DNA of 64,000 nt from Lobosporangium transversale. Its lineage: Eukaryota; Mortierellomycota; Mortierellomycetes; Mortierellales; Mortierellaceae. A model generated the notes under the pieces. That model searched no databases. It was given only the letters and a program-made list of their open reading frames with translations, and had not been told where the DNA came from. The position numbers were made by a program, and so were the translations under genes. Shown piece by piece: positions 21,721 through 33,736 of the stretch; the first letter of the stretch is position 1, and every line of letters begins with the position of its first letter. The stretch spans positions 620,001 through 684,000 of the forward strand of contig NW_019028998.1 in assembly GCF_002105155.1 (NCBI RefSeq), read 5' to 3'.

Positions 21721-24700
21721 TTGATGACTACAAATAAAAATCCTTTGTGCACAAATATAACATCCATGCCCCTTTCTGATCACTCTATTGCTCCCACTGC
21801 ATCTACTTCCTTACATCTACTCTCTAAGTATTCACCTCATCCTGATCCCCATTCCCCTACTCATTCCTCATTGCTAAAAAACAATCCCCTCTCCGACCCT
21901 ATTTTCCCCTCCACTGATCCTTTCACTGTTTCCACTTCACTCACTTCCACTCATTCATCTACCCCTAGTTCATCCAATCGCCACTCCCATTGTCGTAACG
22001 AAATTCGCCTTCAATCCTTCAGCCTTACCTATGACAAACATAAAAACTCTCGCCGACTCCTTACTTTCATTGGAGCAGTGAATGGTCGACCTGCGCGCAT
22101 TCTTGTAGATGGAGGGGCCGAAGGCAATGTCATAAGTTCCTCTTTCTGCGAGAACACACATGTTCCGCTAATTGAGGGTAGACCCATTCCTGTCATTCTT
22201 CCCAACGGTACCGAGACAATTGCTCAGCACACAGCCACGTTCACCCTCGCCCGCAACGCGTATCAGGATAAAATCAACGCCATTGTTTATCCTCTATCCA
22301 AATACGACCTAATTTTGGGTAAACCATGGCTGACGGATATCAACCCTCGCATCAATTGGCGAACAAATGATCTGCATTTTGAATACCAAGGTACCCCGGT
22401 CTTGTGGCCTTGCACTGGCATCGACAGGAAGCCTAGACAGCGATCTTCCGTCATATCTGCTCTTAACTTCCTTACCGTTGCCTCGGAACCTGATGCCTCT
22501 GTATTCCTCGCCCAAGTTCGAGTTCCAGTACCTGTCTCTAGCAGTAGTTCTGAACTACCGGACTCTATCAAGCAAATCGTTCAAGTCGAATTCCCTGATG
22601 TCTTTCCTACAACACTTCCCGATGGCCTTCCCCCTGACAGAGGTGATAGCATGCGTATAGAGACTGACCCTTATGCTGACCCACCTGTCCGACCTGTCAT
22701 CAGATTGTCGATCGCTGAGCTTGATGAACTGAAGAAGCAGCTAACTGATCTTTACAAAAAGGATTAATCTCACCGAGCACCTCACCATACGGTGCTCCAG
22801 TCCTCTTTGTGAAGAAAAAGGATGGCTCGCTTCGAATGTGTGTTGATTATCGGGGCCTGAACAAGATCACAAAGAAAACAGGTACCCCTTACCACGGATC
22901 GATGAATTGATCGACAGATTCAGAACAGCTAAATGTTTTACCAAGCTGGATCTACTCTCGGGCTATCATCAAATGCGTGTCCATCCTGATGATAAACACA
23001 AGACCGCGTTCCGAACTCGCTATGGCCACTACGAGTTTAACGTCGTACCTTTCGGTCTTACAAATGCACCTGCAGCGTTCTCGACTATGATGCGTAACGT
23101 ACTTGATCCACTTCTTGATAAATGTGTTGTTGTGTATCTCGATGATATTTTAATTTACTCCGATAACGAGAAAGATCACTTAGAGCACATCCGACAAGTA
23201 CTCTCCCTCTTGCGTCAAGCTGGGCTTTATTGTAAATTATCCAAGTGTTCCTTCATGCAGGAAGAGACTGAGTTCCTAGGCCATGTCATATCCAAGGATG
23301 GACTCAAGACGAATGGCGGACTTGTCAAGGCAATAAGGGAATGGCCAGTACCAACAACCCAACGACATGTGATGCAATTCCTTGGTTTGACTAATTTTTA
23401 CCATCAGTACATTTCTCATTACGCTGATATTGCTCTTCCCCTCACACAATTGTTAGGCTCCAATAAGGAATTCCACTGGGGAAAATCTCAACAAGACGCC
23501 TTTGAGACTTTGAAAAGAGCAGTGAGCTCAGCACCAGTTCTTAGGATATTCGATCCTGCCCTCTCTACAGCAGTCGAAACAGACGCTTCAGGCTTTGCAA
23601 TTGGTGCTGTCCTGTTCCAGACGGACCAAAATGGTGAATCACGACCAGTAGCTTTTACTTCACGCAAGCTCAACCCAGCGGAACGCAACTATCCTACACA
23701 CGAACAAGAACTGCTGGCTGTGGTGCATGCTCTGAAGACATGGCGATACTACCTTGATGGTTCTCACTTTGTCGTTTATACCGACCATGCCACTCTACAA
23801 CATTTTCCTAGCCAGCCGAACTTGACTCGCAGACAAGCAAGATGGATGGAGTTGCTTCAAGAGTATGATTTCGTATTCAAGTATAAACCTGGTAAAGATA
23901 ACGTCGTCCCTGATGCTCTTTCACGAAGACCGGACCTCAAGGACTTGGAGGCTACACCTACTACTTTGAACTCCTTGGATATCAATCTAGACCCTGGCAT
24001 TCGAAAACAACTAGCCAGTTGCTACCTACACGATCCAATTCTAGGTCCCCTCGTGCATCAGTATAAGGATGCCTCTACCTCGGATCGTTACTTCGTGGTG
24101 GATGGTCTACTCTGGATCAACGCTGGACAAGGCCCTCGCCTCTGCATACCCAAGGACGACGGACTCCGTTCACAACTCTTGCATGACGCTCACGACGCTC
24201 CTATATCAGGCCACTTGGGATTCGATAAAACGTACAGTAGCATGCGACGAACATATTTTTGGCCACGCATGGCGAGGGATATAAAAAAATACATTGCTTC
24301 CTGTGAGCAATGCCAGCGTAACAAGCCTTCACTAAAGCCTCCTGCAGGGCTTTTCCAACCTTTGGCAATTCCAAGCCAACGATGGGATACTGTAACAATG
24401 GACTTCATTGTCAAGCTTCCGAAGACAGCCAGAGGTTTTGACGCGATTACGGTCTTTGTGGACAAACTGTCCAAGCAAGTTCATTTCTGCGCTAGCCGAA
24501 CTACCGACACTGCCTCTGATGTTGCACGACTCTTTTTCGACAATGTTTTTAGACTGCACGGCATGCCTCGGACAATTGTGTCAGACAGAGATTCACGTTT
24601 CACCGGCAAGTTCTGGACAACGTTGATGAAGCTCATGGGCACCAAACTTAACATGTCTACTGCCTTCCATCCACAATCAGACGGACAAACAGAGCGCGCC

Positions 24701-25462
24701 AACAGAACATTAGAAGAAATGCTCCGCTCTTACATATCGTACAAGCAAAACGACTGGGATCTTTTACTGCCTATGATGGAGTTCGCATACAACAACTCTG
24801 TCAATCCTACGACAGGCTTCTCCCCATTCTTTCTGAACTATGGTCACCATCCACTAGTCCCTGGATCTCTTTTAAAGCCACCTGATACCAATGTTCCGGC
24901 TGTCAGTGATTTTGTTCGAACCCAGTCGATGAATTTGGCGCTAGCTCAGGATGCCATTATCGAAGCGCAGAATAGGCAAAAGGCCCAAGCGGACAAAACT
25001 CGCAGGCCTGCTACGTTTGCTGTGGGTGACATGGTGCTCTTAAGCTCGGAAAACATCTCTGTCGCGGGACATAAAAATAGACCGTCGCAGAAACTGGAAC
25101 CTGAGTACATAGGCCCTTACAAGATCATTTCGAAGGTCAATGAAAATGCCTACAAGCTGGAACTACCGCCTGACATGCATCAGCATCCAGTCTTTAATGC
25201 CGATCTGCTTCGCCCCTATATTGAGTCACCTCGTGAATTCGGCGACCGCTCACCACCACGCCCTGCCCCCGAGCTGGTAGATGGAGAAGAGGAGTATGAA
25301 GTCGACAAAATCATTGACTTCAAAATGTTTGGCAAAACTCCTAAGTGGCTCGTTCTTTGGAAAGGCTATCCATTAGATGAAGCCACTTGGGAAACAAAAT
25401 CTTCGCTCGCAAACGCTAAAGAGGCGCTTGCCGTCTTTGAGGCTTCAAGAAAAACAAGATAA
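21721..25462 (+). pseudogene. Element B Pol with two frameshifts in RT
   Basis: The first frame (21721-22767) has a Ser/Thr/Pro-rich N-terminus, a protease-like core (RILVDGGAEGNVISS, YDLILGKPWLTDINPRINW) and the start of RT ([16 protein letters not shown]). The frame shifts near 22762 and again near 22876, both beside A runs, and is then open from 22880 to 25462. That part holds RT (VVYLDDILIYS), RNase H, integrase with HHCC finger (CEQCQRNK), SDRDSRF and DGQTERANRTLEEM, and a chromodomain (YEVDKIIDFKMFGKTPKWLV). With identical LTRs the two shifts are either very recent or base-calling errors at homopolymers. Confidence 0.85.
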
Positions 25463-25486
25463 TAGGTTTCTTCATGACGGGAAGGA

Positions 25487-25681
25487 TGCAAGCGAAATCA
25501 CTATAATAATTTTGTGCAACATAGTATTTCGCCCATATTTCTAGAGCATTCCTTGCAACAGGATATTAACTAGTATAAATAGGTCTACTTTTCTATCTAG
25601 TTCTGTAGCATAGTTCCCCCTGAATAAAGATACCTTTATTGCACCCTTAGATCCCCCTAGAACACTACCTTGACTTTTGCA
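25487..25681 (+). repeat. Element B 3' LTR (195 bp)
   Basis: Identical by eye to the 5' LTR; its last bases lie next to the ACTTT duplication where the element A pol frame resumes. Confidence 0.92.
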
Positions 25682-28617
25682 ACTTTTCAAAGAGAAAGAA
25701 CTTGGAACTCTGCCTCCTCATAGACCCTTTGACCATGCTATCTCTCTTGAGCCTGATTCCAAAATTCCATTTGGCCCCTTGTATACTTTGTCACATACTG
25801 AGCTCGAAGCCCTTAAAGAATACCTTGATGATAATCTGAAAAGAGGATTTATCCGACGGTCAGAATCCCCTGCCGGCGCTCCTGTCCTATTTGTTCCAAA
25901 AAAAGATGGCAAACTCAGACTTTGTGTAGATTATCGAGCCCTCAATAAAATAACAATCAAGAACCGCTGCCCCCTGCCCTTAATATCAGAGACCTTGGAC
26001 CGACTACGGTTAGCACTCATCTTCACCAAGTTAGACCTCAAGGGCGCTTACAATCTTGTTCGTATAGCTAAGGGTGACGAATGGAAAACCGCCTTTCGCA
26101 CTCGGTATGGCCATTTCGAGTACCTTGTGATGCCTTTCGGGCTCACCAATGCCCCAGCCACCTTCCAAGCCTTTCTCAACGAGGTCCTTCGTAGCTGCCT
26201 TGATACCTTCGTCGTCATCTATTTGGACGATATCCTGATTTATTCCAACAACGAGGAGGAACACGTCCACCATGTGCGTAAGGTCTTGCAATTACTTATG
26301 GATGCTGACCTCCAAGTCAATTTGGAAAAATGCCAGTTTCATGTTACCACCGTTGAGTTTCTCGGTTACGTGATCTCTCCTACTGGCATCTCCATGGACC
26401 CTGCCAAGGTTAAGGCTATCACATCATGGCCTACCCCTGCATCTGTGCGCGACATCCAAGTGTTCTTGGGCTTTGCCAACTTCTATCGTCGCTTCATCAA
26501 GAATTTCTCCAATGTAGTTTCGCCTATCACAAGCCTCCTTAAAAAAGATGTGCCCTTTGTCTGGGGTCCTCCTGCTCAAAAGGCTTTTGACGAGCTTCGA
26601 AGGGTTTTCACAACCGAACCAGTCCTGTCTCACTACAACCCAGAAAAACCATGCTTTCTCGAGCCCGATGCTTCAAAGCACGCTTTGGGCGCTGTCTGTA
26701 GCCAGGCGGACGACAAAGGAGTGTTGCGGCCTCTTGCCTACTATTCTCGCTCTCTGACACCCCCTGAGCGAAACTACCATGTCCATGATACTGAACTCCT
26801 AGCCGCTGTAGAGGGTCTGGAACAATTCCGCCACTACTTCGCGTACTCTCACTTCCCTGCCACCATCCTAACTGATCATAAGAACCTCGAGTACTTTTCT
26901 GAAAAACGTTCCCTAAGTTCTCGTCAAGTACGCTACGCCGAACGTCTATCCAAGTTCAAGTTCCGCGTGGTCTATCGCCCTGGCATTCTCAATGGTGCTG
27001 CTGATGCCCTCTCTCGCATGCACCCTCCTGAAGGGGGGGAAGACGCTGTCCATGACGCGATCCTGCCCAAACTAGAACCATGGGATACAAAATTATTAGC
27101 CGTAGCCACACATCAAGAATCAAGCAGTAACGACATCACTGCAAGAATCAAAGAATCCTACCCTCAAGACGAAACAACAGCTGCTATATTCCACAGCCTA
27201 CACCAGAAGCCAGAGTCCTACCCAGAGCATGCTATCGAGGATGGTCTGCTATACCATAAGGGCCGCATCGTCGTGCCCGCCAATGACCGCATCAAGCTGG
27301 ATATCCTTCGTCACTGTCATGACACCATCATCACGGGTCACTTTGGAGTTCATAAGACCTTCGAGCTTGTAGCACGAACCTATCATTGGCCAAAGATGCG
27401 TCAGTTCGTCAAGAAGTTTATCCTTACATGTGACATTTGTCAGCGCAATAAGACCACTCACCACAAGCCATATGGCTTATTACAATCCTTGCCTGTACCC
27501 GAGACACCATGGTCCTCCATTTCCATGGACTTTATCACTCAACTACCACCCTCTGAGGACAAGACTGCTATCCTAGTTGTCGTAGACAGATTCACCAAGA
27601 TGGCGCACTTTATCCCATCAACAGACAATATCGACGCCGCAGGATTAGCCACTTTGTTCCTACATCGTATCGTAGCTGTCCATGGTCTCCCGGATGATAT
27701 CATCACTGACCGTGGATCCCTGTTCACCGCACAATTCACTCGAGACTTCCTTCAGGGCCTAGGTGTGACTCAGAATCTTGCTACAGCATTCCATCAACAG
27801 ACTGATGGTCAAACCGAAAGGACAAATGCTACTCTGGAACAATATCTACGTTGCTTTCTAAATTATCAGCAGGACAACTGGGTTGGTCTGCTCCCTATGG
27901 CAGAATTCTGTTACAACAACACGGTCCACTCATCCACCAACCAGACGCCATTCTTCGCGCATCAAGGGTATCACCCAAGATTCAGTTTCGTAATCCCGAG
28001 GGTTGCTGCCAGTAGTCCTAGTGCTAAAAATCGTCTACAAGTTTTGAAAGACGTTCAAGAAGACCTTCAGTTTTATATTCGTGAAGCCCAAGAATCGCAA
28101 GAGCGTAATTACAACCAACATGCTCAGCCACAGCCATCGTTCTCACCTGGTGACATGGTGTGGTTGTCAAGAACCAATATAAAGACTACCAGGCCCTCTG
28201 ATAAACTCGACGCTAAACGACTTGGACCGTTCGAGATAGTTGAAGCCGTTGGAACGCGTTCGTTCCGACTTAAACTGCCAAAAGAACTTTCACGACTTCA
28301 CCCTGTTTTCCATGTCTCTCTGCTCGAGCCCTACCATGCTAATTCCATCCCGGGTCGTGTCGCTCCGCCGCCTCCTGCGGTTGAGATCGATGGCGAAAAC
28401 GAATACGAGGTCGAAGAAATCTTGTCATCAGAATTTAAGAATCGACGCTTCCGTTACCTAGTCAAGTGGATTGGTTATGATGAGCCTACCAAAGAACCTC
28501 CTAAGAATCTCGAGAATAGTCAGGACCTTGTTCATGACTTCCATGAACGCTACCCACACTTACCTCGGCCACCTGGGTATTCGCCGCGATCAGGAGATCG
28601 CTCATAAGAGGAGGGAT

Positions 28618-29154
28618 TGTCACGAACAGCAAGCAATGTCTAGCTCATGAATTGATGAATGACTTTTGTCTGATTCGAATCTGAAAAAGATCACGTGTGC
28701 TTGATTAATTTGTTCCGCTCATTTCCTTCACTCATTCCTCCATGCATAGTTTGCCTGTCAAGCCAAGTCGCGTCTCCTAGTTTTCTAGCTCCGTGAATAG
28801 CTCCAAGGATTCTAGAAGAGCTATAAACCAATAACCAAGGCTTATAGTGCCAAGGAACCTTGAAATAAGATTGCACCAGATATCTTCCTCGGATCCTGTG
28901 TATTAAGTTAACTCAACACTTGAAGTTCCGCATATGGTAAAAGTCCTTAGGAAATATTTGAGTAAGCTTTATTTAGAGTTCTTGAAGCGCGTCTCCGCTT
29001 CAGTCAAACAAGTATAAATATGATAGATTTGTAACATAGTAAACCTCAGTCTGCAATAAAACTATTCGTGAATCCATTCTAGTTCTCAGCTCATTATCAT
29101 TCTTGTTATTCATTCACTTACCTTTCCTTGCAAACCCTTTGTCAGTCCTTGACA
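28618..29154 (+). repeat. Element A 3' LTR (537 bp)
   Basis: Same sequence as the 5' LTR by eye, preceded by the purine tract AAGAGGAGGGAT. Its right end is directly joined to the RNase H region of element C. Confidence 0.9.
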
Positions 29155-31090
29155 GTCTTGTAGTGGCAAAGTATTCAAGATTACGGTGGTCAGTCAGGAC
29201 AATGGTGGCATGATGAGAGAATTCGAGGTAATGGCGCCAGTGCTTGAAGGCGACTACAATGGCTAGGAGTTCTTTGTCATAGATCTGGTAGTTCATTTCG
29301 GCGGGTAGGAGCTTTCTAGAGTAGTATGCGATAGGGCGAAGGCGGCCATCGTCATCATATTGACTGCATACTGCTCCAAGAGCATAATCCGAGGCATCGG
29401 TTTCTAGGACACAGGCTTTGGAGGGATCGAAATGTTGTAAGATAGGGCCAGTGCTCAGCTTTTTCTTCAAGTCGTCAAAGGCACTTTGAGCAGCGGAGGA
29501 CCAGGTGAATGTAGTGTTCTTTTTTAAGAGGGACGTGAGGGGAGTGACAAGCTTTGAGTAGTTGGGGACAAAACGACGATAGAAGTTTGTAAGACCGAGG
29601 AAGACTTGGATATCATGGACAGACTTGGGGACAGACCATTCTTGAATAGCGGCGACCTTGGCAGGATCCATAGAGAGACCATCGGGGCTAATCACAAAAC
29701 CTAAGAAGTTGACAGAGGTTTGATCGAACTTGCACTTCTCGAGTTTCAGGCTAAGTTTGGCATCTTGTAGGCGAGAGAGAACCTTTCTGACGTGCTCATC
29801 GTGATCATCTGGGTTTTCAGAGTAGATGAGGATATCATCCAAATACACGACGACAAAGTCATCAAGATACTCTCGAAGTACATCGTTAACGAACGCTTGG
29901 AATGTGCCGGGAGCGTTCATTAGACCAAAGGGCATGACTTGATATTCGAAGTGGCCATAGCGACAGCGGAAAGCAGTTTTCCACTCGTCGCCCTTGGCTA
30001 TTCTAAGTAGGTTGTAGGCTCCGCGCATATCGACTTGGGTGAACTTCTTGGCTTTTCCTAGGCGGTCAAAGGTCTCAGGGGTAAGGGGAAGGGGACAGCG
30101 ATTTGGAATAGTGACATTGTTTAGACCGCGGTAGTCGACGCAAAGGCGTAAGGAACCGTCTTTTTTCTTGACAAATAGGATTGGGGCACCAGCTGGCGAC
30201 TCAGAGCGGCGGATAAAACCCTTTTCGAGGTTTTCCTGAATGTAGTCGTAGAGGACTTTTAGTTCATTTTGGGACAGATTGTAGACAGGGCCGAAGGGTA
30301 CGGAGGCACCTTCTTTTAAGGGAATAGCATGATCATACGGGCGATGTGGAGGGAGCTTGTCGGCTTCTTGACGGGAGAACACGGCTTCATACTCGGCATA
30401 CTTGGCTGGTAGTTCAATGGCAGGAGCAGGATCAGAGTCGAGGGAAACAGAAGATAGTTGTTCCATATGACATACATCCATCATGTAACCAATGCCTTGA
30501 CCTTGCTTCAGGATGTGGCAGAAGGAGGCAGAACTGATGATGGAAATATTCACTGGGCTTTCTGGGACGTGTGCTTGAGATGTAGGAGAGGGGTTTTTCT
30601 TGATGTCAGGAGGGGTGAGTTGAGGAGGTAAAGTGCGGAGATGGTTTTCAGGGACAAAAGCAGGAACAGGAGTAGGCATGGTAGTGGTAGCGATAGGAGG
30701 GAGAGAAGAAAGTGTGTGTTGGTGTGAGCAGGGTAGTGTTATTGAACCGGCGGCCCAGTCGATTTCTGGGTTGTGTTTCTTGAGCCAGTCCATTCCAAGG
30801 ATCAAAGGGTAATTTCCAAGAGTGATGAGTTGGAAAGAGTGTAATTCAAAATGAGTCTGGGTAGTTTGTAGGACAATGCGTGTGGCGTGGCGGGACTGAT
30901 GTGTGGTTCCATCAGCAAGGGAGACTCGAAGGTGTTGTTCAACAAGGGGTACATCATAAAGGCGGGCGAGGTTCTCATGGATGAATGAAATAGTGGCACC
31001 GGAGTCGATCATTGCGTGGATAGGAAGGGAGGAGTTGTGGAAGAACAGGGTGACGGGGATAGTAATGGGAGTGGAATCATAATTTTTCAT
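29155..31090 (-). pseudogene. Element C Pol, 3'-truncated (protease, RT, part of RNase H)
   Basis: Starts with an aspartic protease (AMIDSGATISFIHENLA), a Pro-rich linker, then a full RT ([56 protein letters not shown]) and an RNase H start (LETDASDYALGAVCSQ). It stops at TDHRNLEYFATT, where the A LTR begins; the last few codons of the open frame are LTR sequence. Confidence 0.88.
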
Positions 31091-31143
31091 AATGGCAGGA
31101 TTCAGATTGTATAGTGTGCCTAGGTTAACTCCTGTGGATTTTA

Positions 31144-32166
31144 CTAGGCTTCTTCTTTTCCCAATTCAAAAGCTATCTCATCTACGGAAGTGCTAGCGAG
31201 AGAGGTCTTTTTGACAGGGCACTTGGAAGTCCAATGGCTAGAGTCACCACAGTAAAAGCAGGATCCAGTTTCTTTGCGGGGGTTCTTTTCTTCCGGGGTC
31301 AGGTGTCTTGCTTGAGATAGGTCCATGGCCATGTTAGGGGCTTGAGTCGTCGCGGCGGGAGCGGAGGTCCGAGCAGGGGGCGTTCTTGAGTCCTGGGCAG
31401 GCTTGGCGGAGGTAACAGCATTCTTGGGGGCAGGGGCAAATGGTCGGTTGGCAAAGTTCTTATCAAGGGAGCGGGCATACTGTCTGGCATCGATTTCGAC
31501 AGCCTTGGCGGCGTAGTCGTCAAACGTGGTGGGGATATCCTCTAACTGGCTTAGGACATCAACAACGGCATCCTTCAGTCCTACACGGTATTGATCAATA
31601 AGAGCTCGGTCGTTGTATCCGAGGTCAGCAGAAAGTTCACGGAATTTGGTAGTGTAGTCCATTGCCGAGCCCTTCTGGCGCAGGTTGCGCAATTGGGCCT
31701 GAGCAACGACATCAGCATTCTGGATACCAAAAGCATCGCGCATGGTCTTGAGGAAAACGGAGTAGTCAGAGATAATAACGGGTCGCATGGCAGCAGATTT
31801 TTGGAAGTCCCCAATGAACTTCTCCATGTACTTGAAGGCAGGGCCATCTCCGAGACGCGAAATGGCAAAGAGGATACGGTCAGAGTCATTTGGGTAGTGT
31901 TCCTTATTTCCAGCGAAGTATAGGTCCAGGTGGCTTGCAAAGGTTTTCCAGTCTTCTCTTTTGCCAGAGAAGACGGCAGGGGCAGCTAACTTAGGCTCGG
32001 CAGGGGGTGCAGAGGGAGCAACTGAGGTCTTGGTGTTGACAAGCTTGAGTTCCTCTTTAGTAGCATAAAGGGCATTAGCAGATCGTTGGAAGGAATCGAA
32101 CAGGTTTCGAATGGCAGAGACTTCAGTATGCAGGGTAGCCATGGCCGCGTTGGTGGTTTCTTGCAC
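31144..32166 (-). CDS. Element C Gag (main frame)
   Basis: 340 aa: Gag core (REDWKTFASHLDLYFAGNKE, MDYTTKFRELSADLGYNDRA) and a CCHC knuckle (CFYCGDSSHWTSKC). An upstream frame at 32420-32220 starting MSVSPSEHSSTGSRLS looks like the true N-terminus displaced by a frameshift. The pol frame begins about 50 bases after the Gag stop. Confidence 0.85.
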   Translation of the reverse strand: MQETTNAAMATLHTEVSAIRNLFDSFQRSANALYATKEELKLVNTKTSVAPSAPPAEPKLAAPAVFSGKREDWKTFASHLDLYFAGNKEHYPNDSDRILFAISRLGDGPAFKYMEKFIGDFQKSAAMRPVIISDYSVFLKTMRDAFGIQNADVVAQAQLRNLRQKGSAMDYTTKFRELSADLGYNDRALIDQYRVGLKDAVVDVLSQLEDIPTTFDDYAAKAVEIDARQYARSLDKNFANRPFAPAPKNAVTSAKPAQDSRTPPARTSAPAATTQAPNMAMDLSQARHLTPEEKNPRKETGSCFYCGDSSHWTSKCPVKKTSLASTSVDEIAFELGKEEA

Positions 32167-32440
32167 GATGGAGCTACGACTGGCGTGGACGGAACTTGAG
32201 ATTTTGGCAGGTAGAGACTCTAGAACGGCATCTTCGATAAGATTAAGGCGGCCCTCGAGATTGGTGGCGACATTCTTAAAGAAGTCAACATGTTGGTGAA
32301 AAAACTGCAGGGTTGGCTCAATGACTCGCAGACCTTCGACAGCGGCTTCGAGAGTCGAGAACCGGTCGAGGAATGCTCAGAGGGAGAAACAGACATGGTG
32401 GACAGGAGTGAAAAGGTCAAAAGTTGTTTTGACCTGATAT

Positions 32441-32877
32441 TGTCGAGAACCTAGGCTGAGGGTAAGGCAGAATGACCTTTTCCAGACTAGGCAGGTGGGT
32501 ATGTAAGAGAGTAGGAGATATGTGAACAGGAACAAGGGTCAAGGAAAGCTTAGGAGTTTTATTCAAGATATCAGGTAAGGAACTAAACTAGGTGGGGAAT
32601 GCGTCTCTATTTATATGTTATTCATGGGCTATGCTTATCAGTGAGTCATAGGGCTGTACCTATCGATGACTCATGGGCAATGCTTATCGATGGGCTATGT
32701 TTATCAATGAGTCATAGGCTATGCTTATCATTGAGTCATAGGCTATGCTTATCAATGAGTCATATGCTTTCACATGCTATGACTCAGACCTGAACCGAGC
32801 CGTGGTGGCGTTAGTTCGTGACTTGCTTGGCCTCGAATCACGTGACGAGCTTCTGACTTGGTGGCTGGTATACGACA
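32441..32877 (-). repeat. Element C 5' LTR (437 bp), left arm
   Basis: Reads TGTCGTATACC ... GGTTCTCGACA on the minus strand, perfect TGTCG/CGACA ends. TATA-like ATATAAATAG near 32608 and GAATAAAACTCC near 32557. U3 contains a degenerate tandem repeat of about 24-28 bases with six TGA(G/C)TCA sites. The outer end of the palindrome homology coincides with the LTR's last base (32441). Confidence 0.9.
32642..32786. promoter_or_regulatory. Six TGA(G/C)TCA bZIP sites in element C LTR U3 (left arm)
   Basis: TGAGTCA or TGACTCA occurs at 32642, 32667, 32708, 32732, 32756 and 32780 (first base), all upstream of the LTR TATA box in the LTR's orientation. The heptamer is the Gcn4/AP-1 consensus. Spacing of 24-41 bases follows the repeat unit. 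Confidence 0.75.
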
Positions 32878-33009
32878 AAGTCCACCTTTCCGACGTGGCC
32901 TGTTGCGCAACGCGACAAATTATCCACTATCCATAGTCATCAAAAACTTCATCCCACCTAGCCGCTCCATCACGTCCAGTTTGGTTTTCCCAAGGTAACT
33001 GTCCCGGAC

Positions 33010-33154
33010 CAGTGCTCCTATTCGAACCATTCGAATCGAATTTGCCTGATATCGAATTCGATTCGAATACGAATAGATAACAGGATTCGAATGCTATTCG
33101 AATGGTTCAAATGATTCGAGCCATTCAAACCATTCGAATCGAATAGGAGCACTG
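33010..33154. repeat. Palindromic ATTCGAA-rich repeat with hAT-like ends (left arm; mirror 58301-58445)
   Basis: Starts CAGTGCTCCTATTCGAA and ends with its reverse complement, as in the 98-bp MITE at 17282. The interior is made of degenerate ATTCGAA/CATTCGAA units reading the same on both strands. No 8-bp flanking duplication. A second, shorter member lies at about 33310-33425 (mirror about 58030-58144). Confidence 0.7.
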
Positions 33155-33736
33155 GTTGAAAGAGATGCCTTGATTGAGCCTTATATAGTTTTCTAAATAA
33201 GAGTATAAGCATCTCTCAATACTAGCAAATCAAATAAAACTTTTTGCAATACAACTCTGAACCAGGGCTATGAGCTATATCAGTCATAACACGTCGCAAT
33301 TCAAACCACCACGCTCCTATTCGAACCATTCGAACCATTCGAATCGAACCTGGATAAGGCTTATTCGAATCGAATGCATTCGAAGCTGTTCGAATTCGAA
33401 CCGTTCGAACCAAATAGGAGCACTGCACTTAACATTGGCATGCTTGTTTATTCTAATAAAAATAAAAGTGCAAGCAAACATCGCTATTATTCTTATCAAG
33501 ATGGAAAACATGGGCGCGGAACATGTGGACAATTTTGGAAGCCACTGTATGAAATAAAGCACATTACATTACCTTCGCACGCAGACATGATAATGCAGAC
33601 TGTCCAGGAACACCAAATTAATGCAGAGATTACCAGGGACGGAAACCACCGAAATGATAAAGACTTACGAATGTCGATTGGATAATAGCGTCAATGAAAG
33701 ATTGGCACAGATGTGAGGCCTTCACGTTCTAACGGT

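Larger units (their letters stand above)
20416..25681 (+). mobile_element. Ty3 LTR retrotransposon B nested in A
   Basis: Complete element of 5,266 bp with identical 195-bp LTRs (TGCAAGCGAAATC ... TTGACTTTTGCA) and a perfect 5-bp target duplication ACTTT (20411-20415 and 25682-25686). A candidate primer-binding site TTGGTAGCAAAGG follows the 5' LTR at 20611, resembling the initiator-Met tRNA type. A purine tract GACGGGAAGGA precedes the 3' LTR. LTR identity and a clean duplication mean a recent insertion. Confidence 0.95.
19614..28607 (+). pseudogene. Element A Pol (PR-RT-RH-IN-chromodomain), interrupted by element B
   Basis: The frame runs 19614-20415, is broken by element B plus its 5-bp duplication, and resumes at about 25687-28607. 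The inserted length (5,271 bases) is a multiple of three, so the two halves share a frame. Protease has ALIDSGAQASFID; RT has FTKLDLKGAYNL and IYLDDILIYS; RNase H has DALSRM at its end. Integrase has the HHCC finger (H..H ... CDICQ), a catalytic core with SMDFI and ITDRGS, and DGQTERTNATLEQ. A C-terminal chromodomain follows (YEVEEILSSEF ... YLVKWIGYDE), though the usual aromatic Trp of T-W-E is Lys here (PTKEP). Non-functional in its present form because of the insertion. Confidence 0.9.
17906..29154 (+). mobile_element. Ty3 (chromovirus-type) LTR retrotransposon A, split by element B
   Basis: Two 537-bp LTRs (TGTCACGAACAGC ... CAGTCCTTGACA) bound the element and look identical. Order: LTR, gag, protease, RT, RNase H, integrase, chromodomain, purine tract (AAGAGGAGGGAT), LTR. 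Element B (20416-25681) is inserted in pol; without it A is about 6.0 kb. The 5-base flanks do not match (CATAC before the left LTR, GTCTT after the right LTR), so this is not an undisturbed single insertion. The right LTR abuts element C in mid-gene. Confidence 0.9.
29155..32877 (-). mobile_element. Ty3 LTR retrotransposon C, truncated in pol by element A LTR
   Basis: Minus-strand element: 5' LTR at 32877-32441, gag, then pol down to 29155 where the sequence switches at once to the element A LTR. The missing part (rest of RNase H, integrase, 3' LTR) is not found on the other side of A. A 5-bp flank AAGTC (32878-32882) matches the GACTT duplication around the solo LTR copy in the right arm, which fixes the LTR ends. 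Confidence 0.88.

Noticed and set aside
32600..32790. Regular short repeats that might suggest a CRISPR array
   Set aside because: Units of 24-28 bases are contiguous with no unique spacers, lie in the U3 of a retrotransposon LTR, and the organism is a eukaryote.
33010..33425. Several GGTTCGAATC-like strings that resemble tRNA B boxes
   Set aside because: They are units of the ATTCGAA palindromic repeat; no A box, acceptor stem or cloverleaf can be formed around them.
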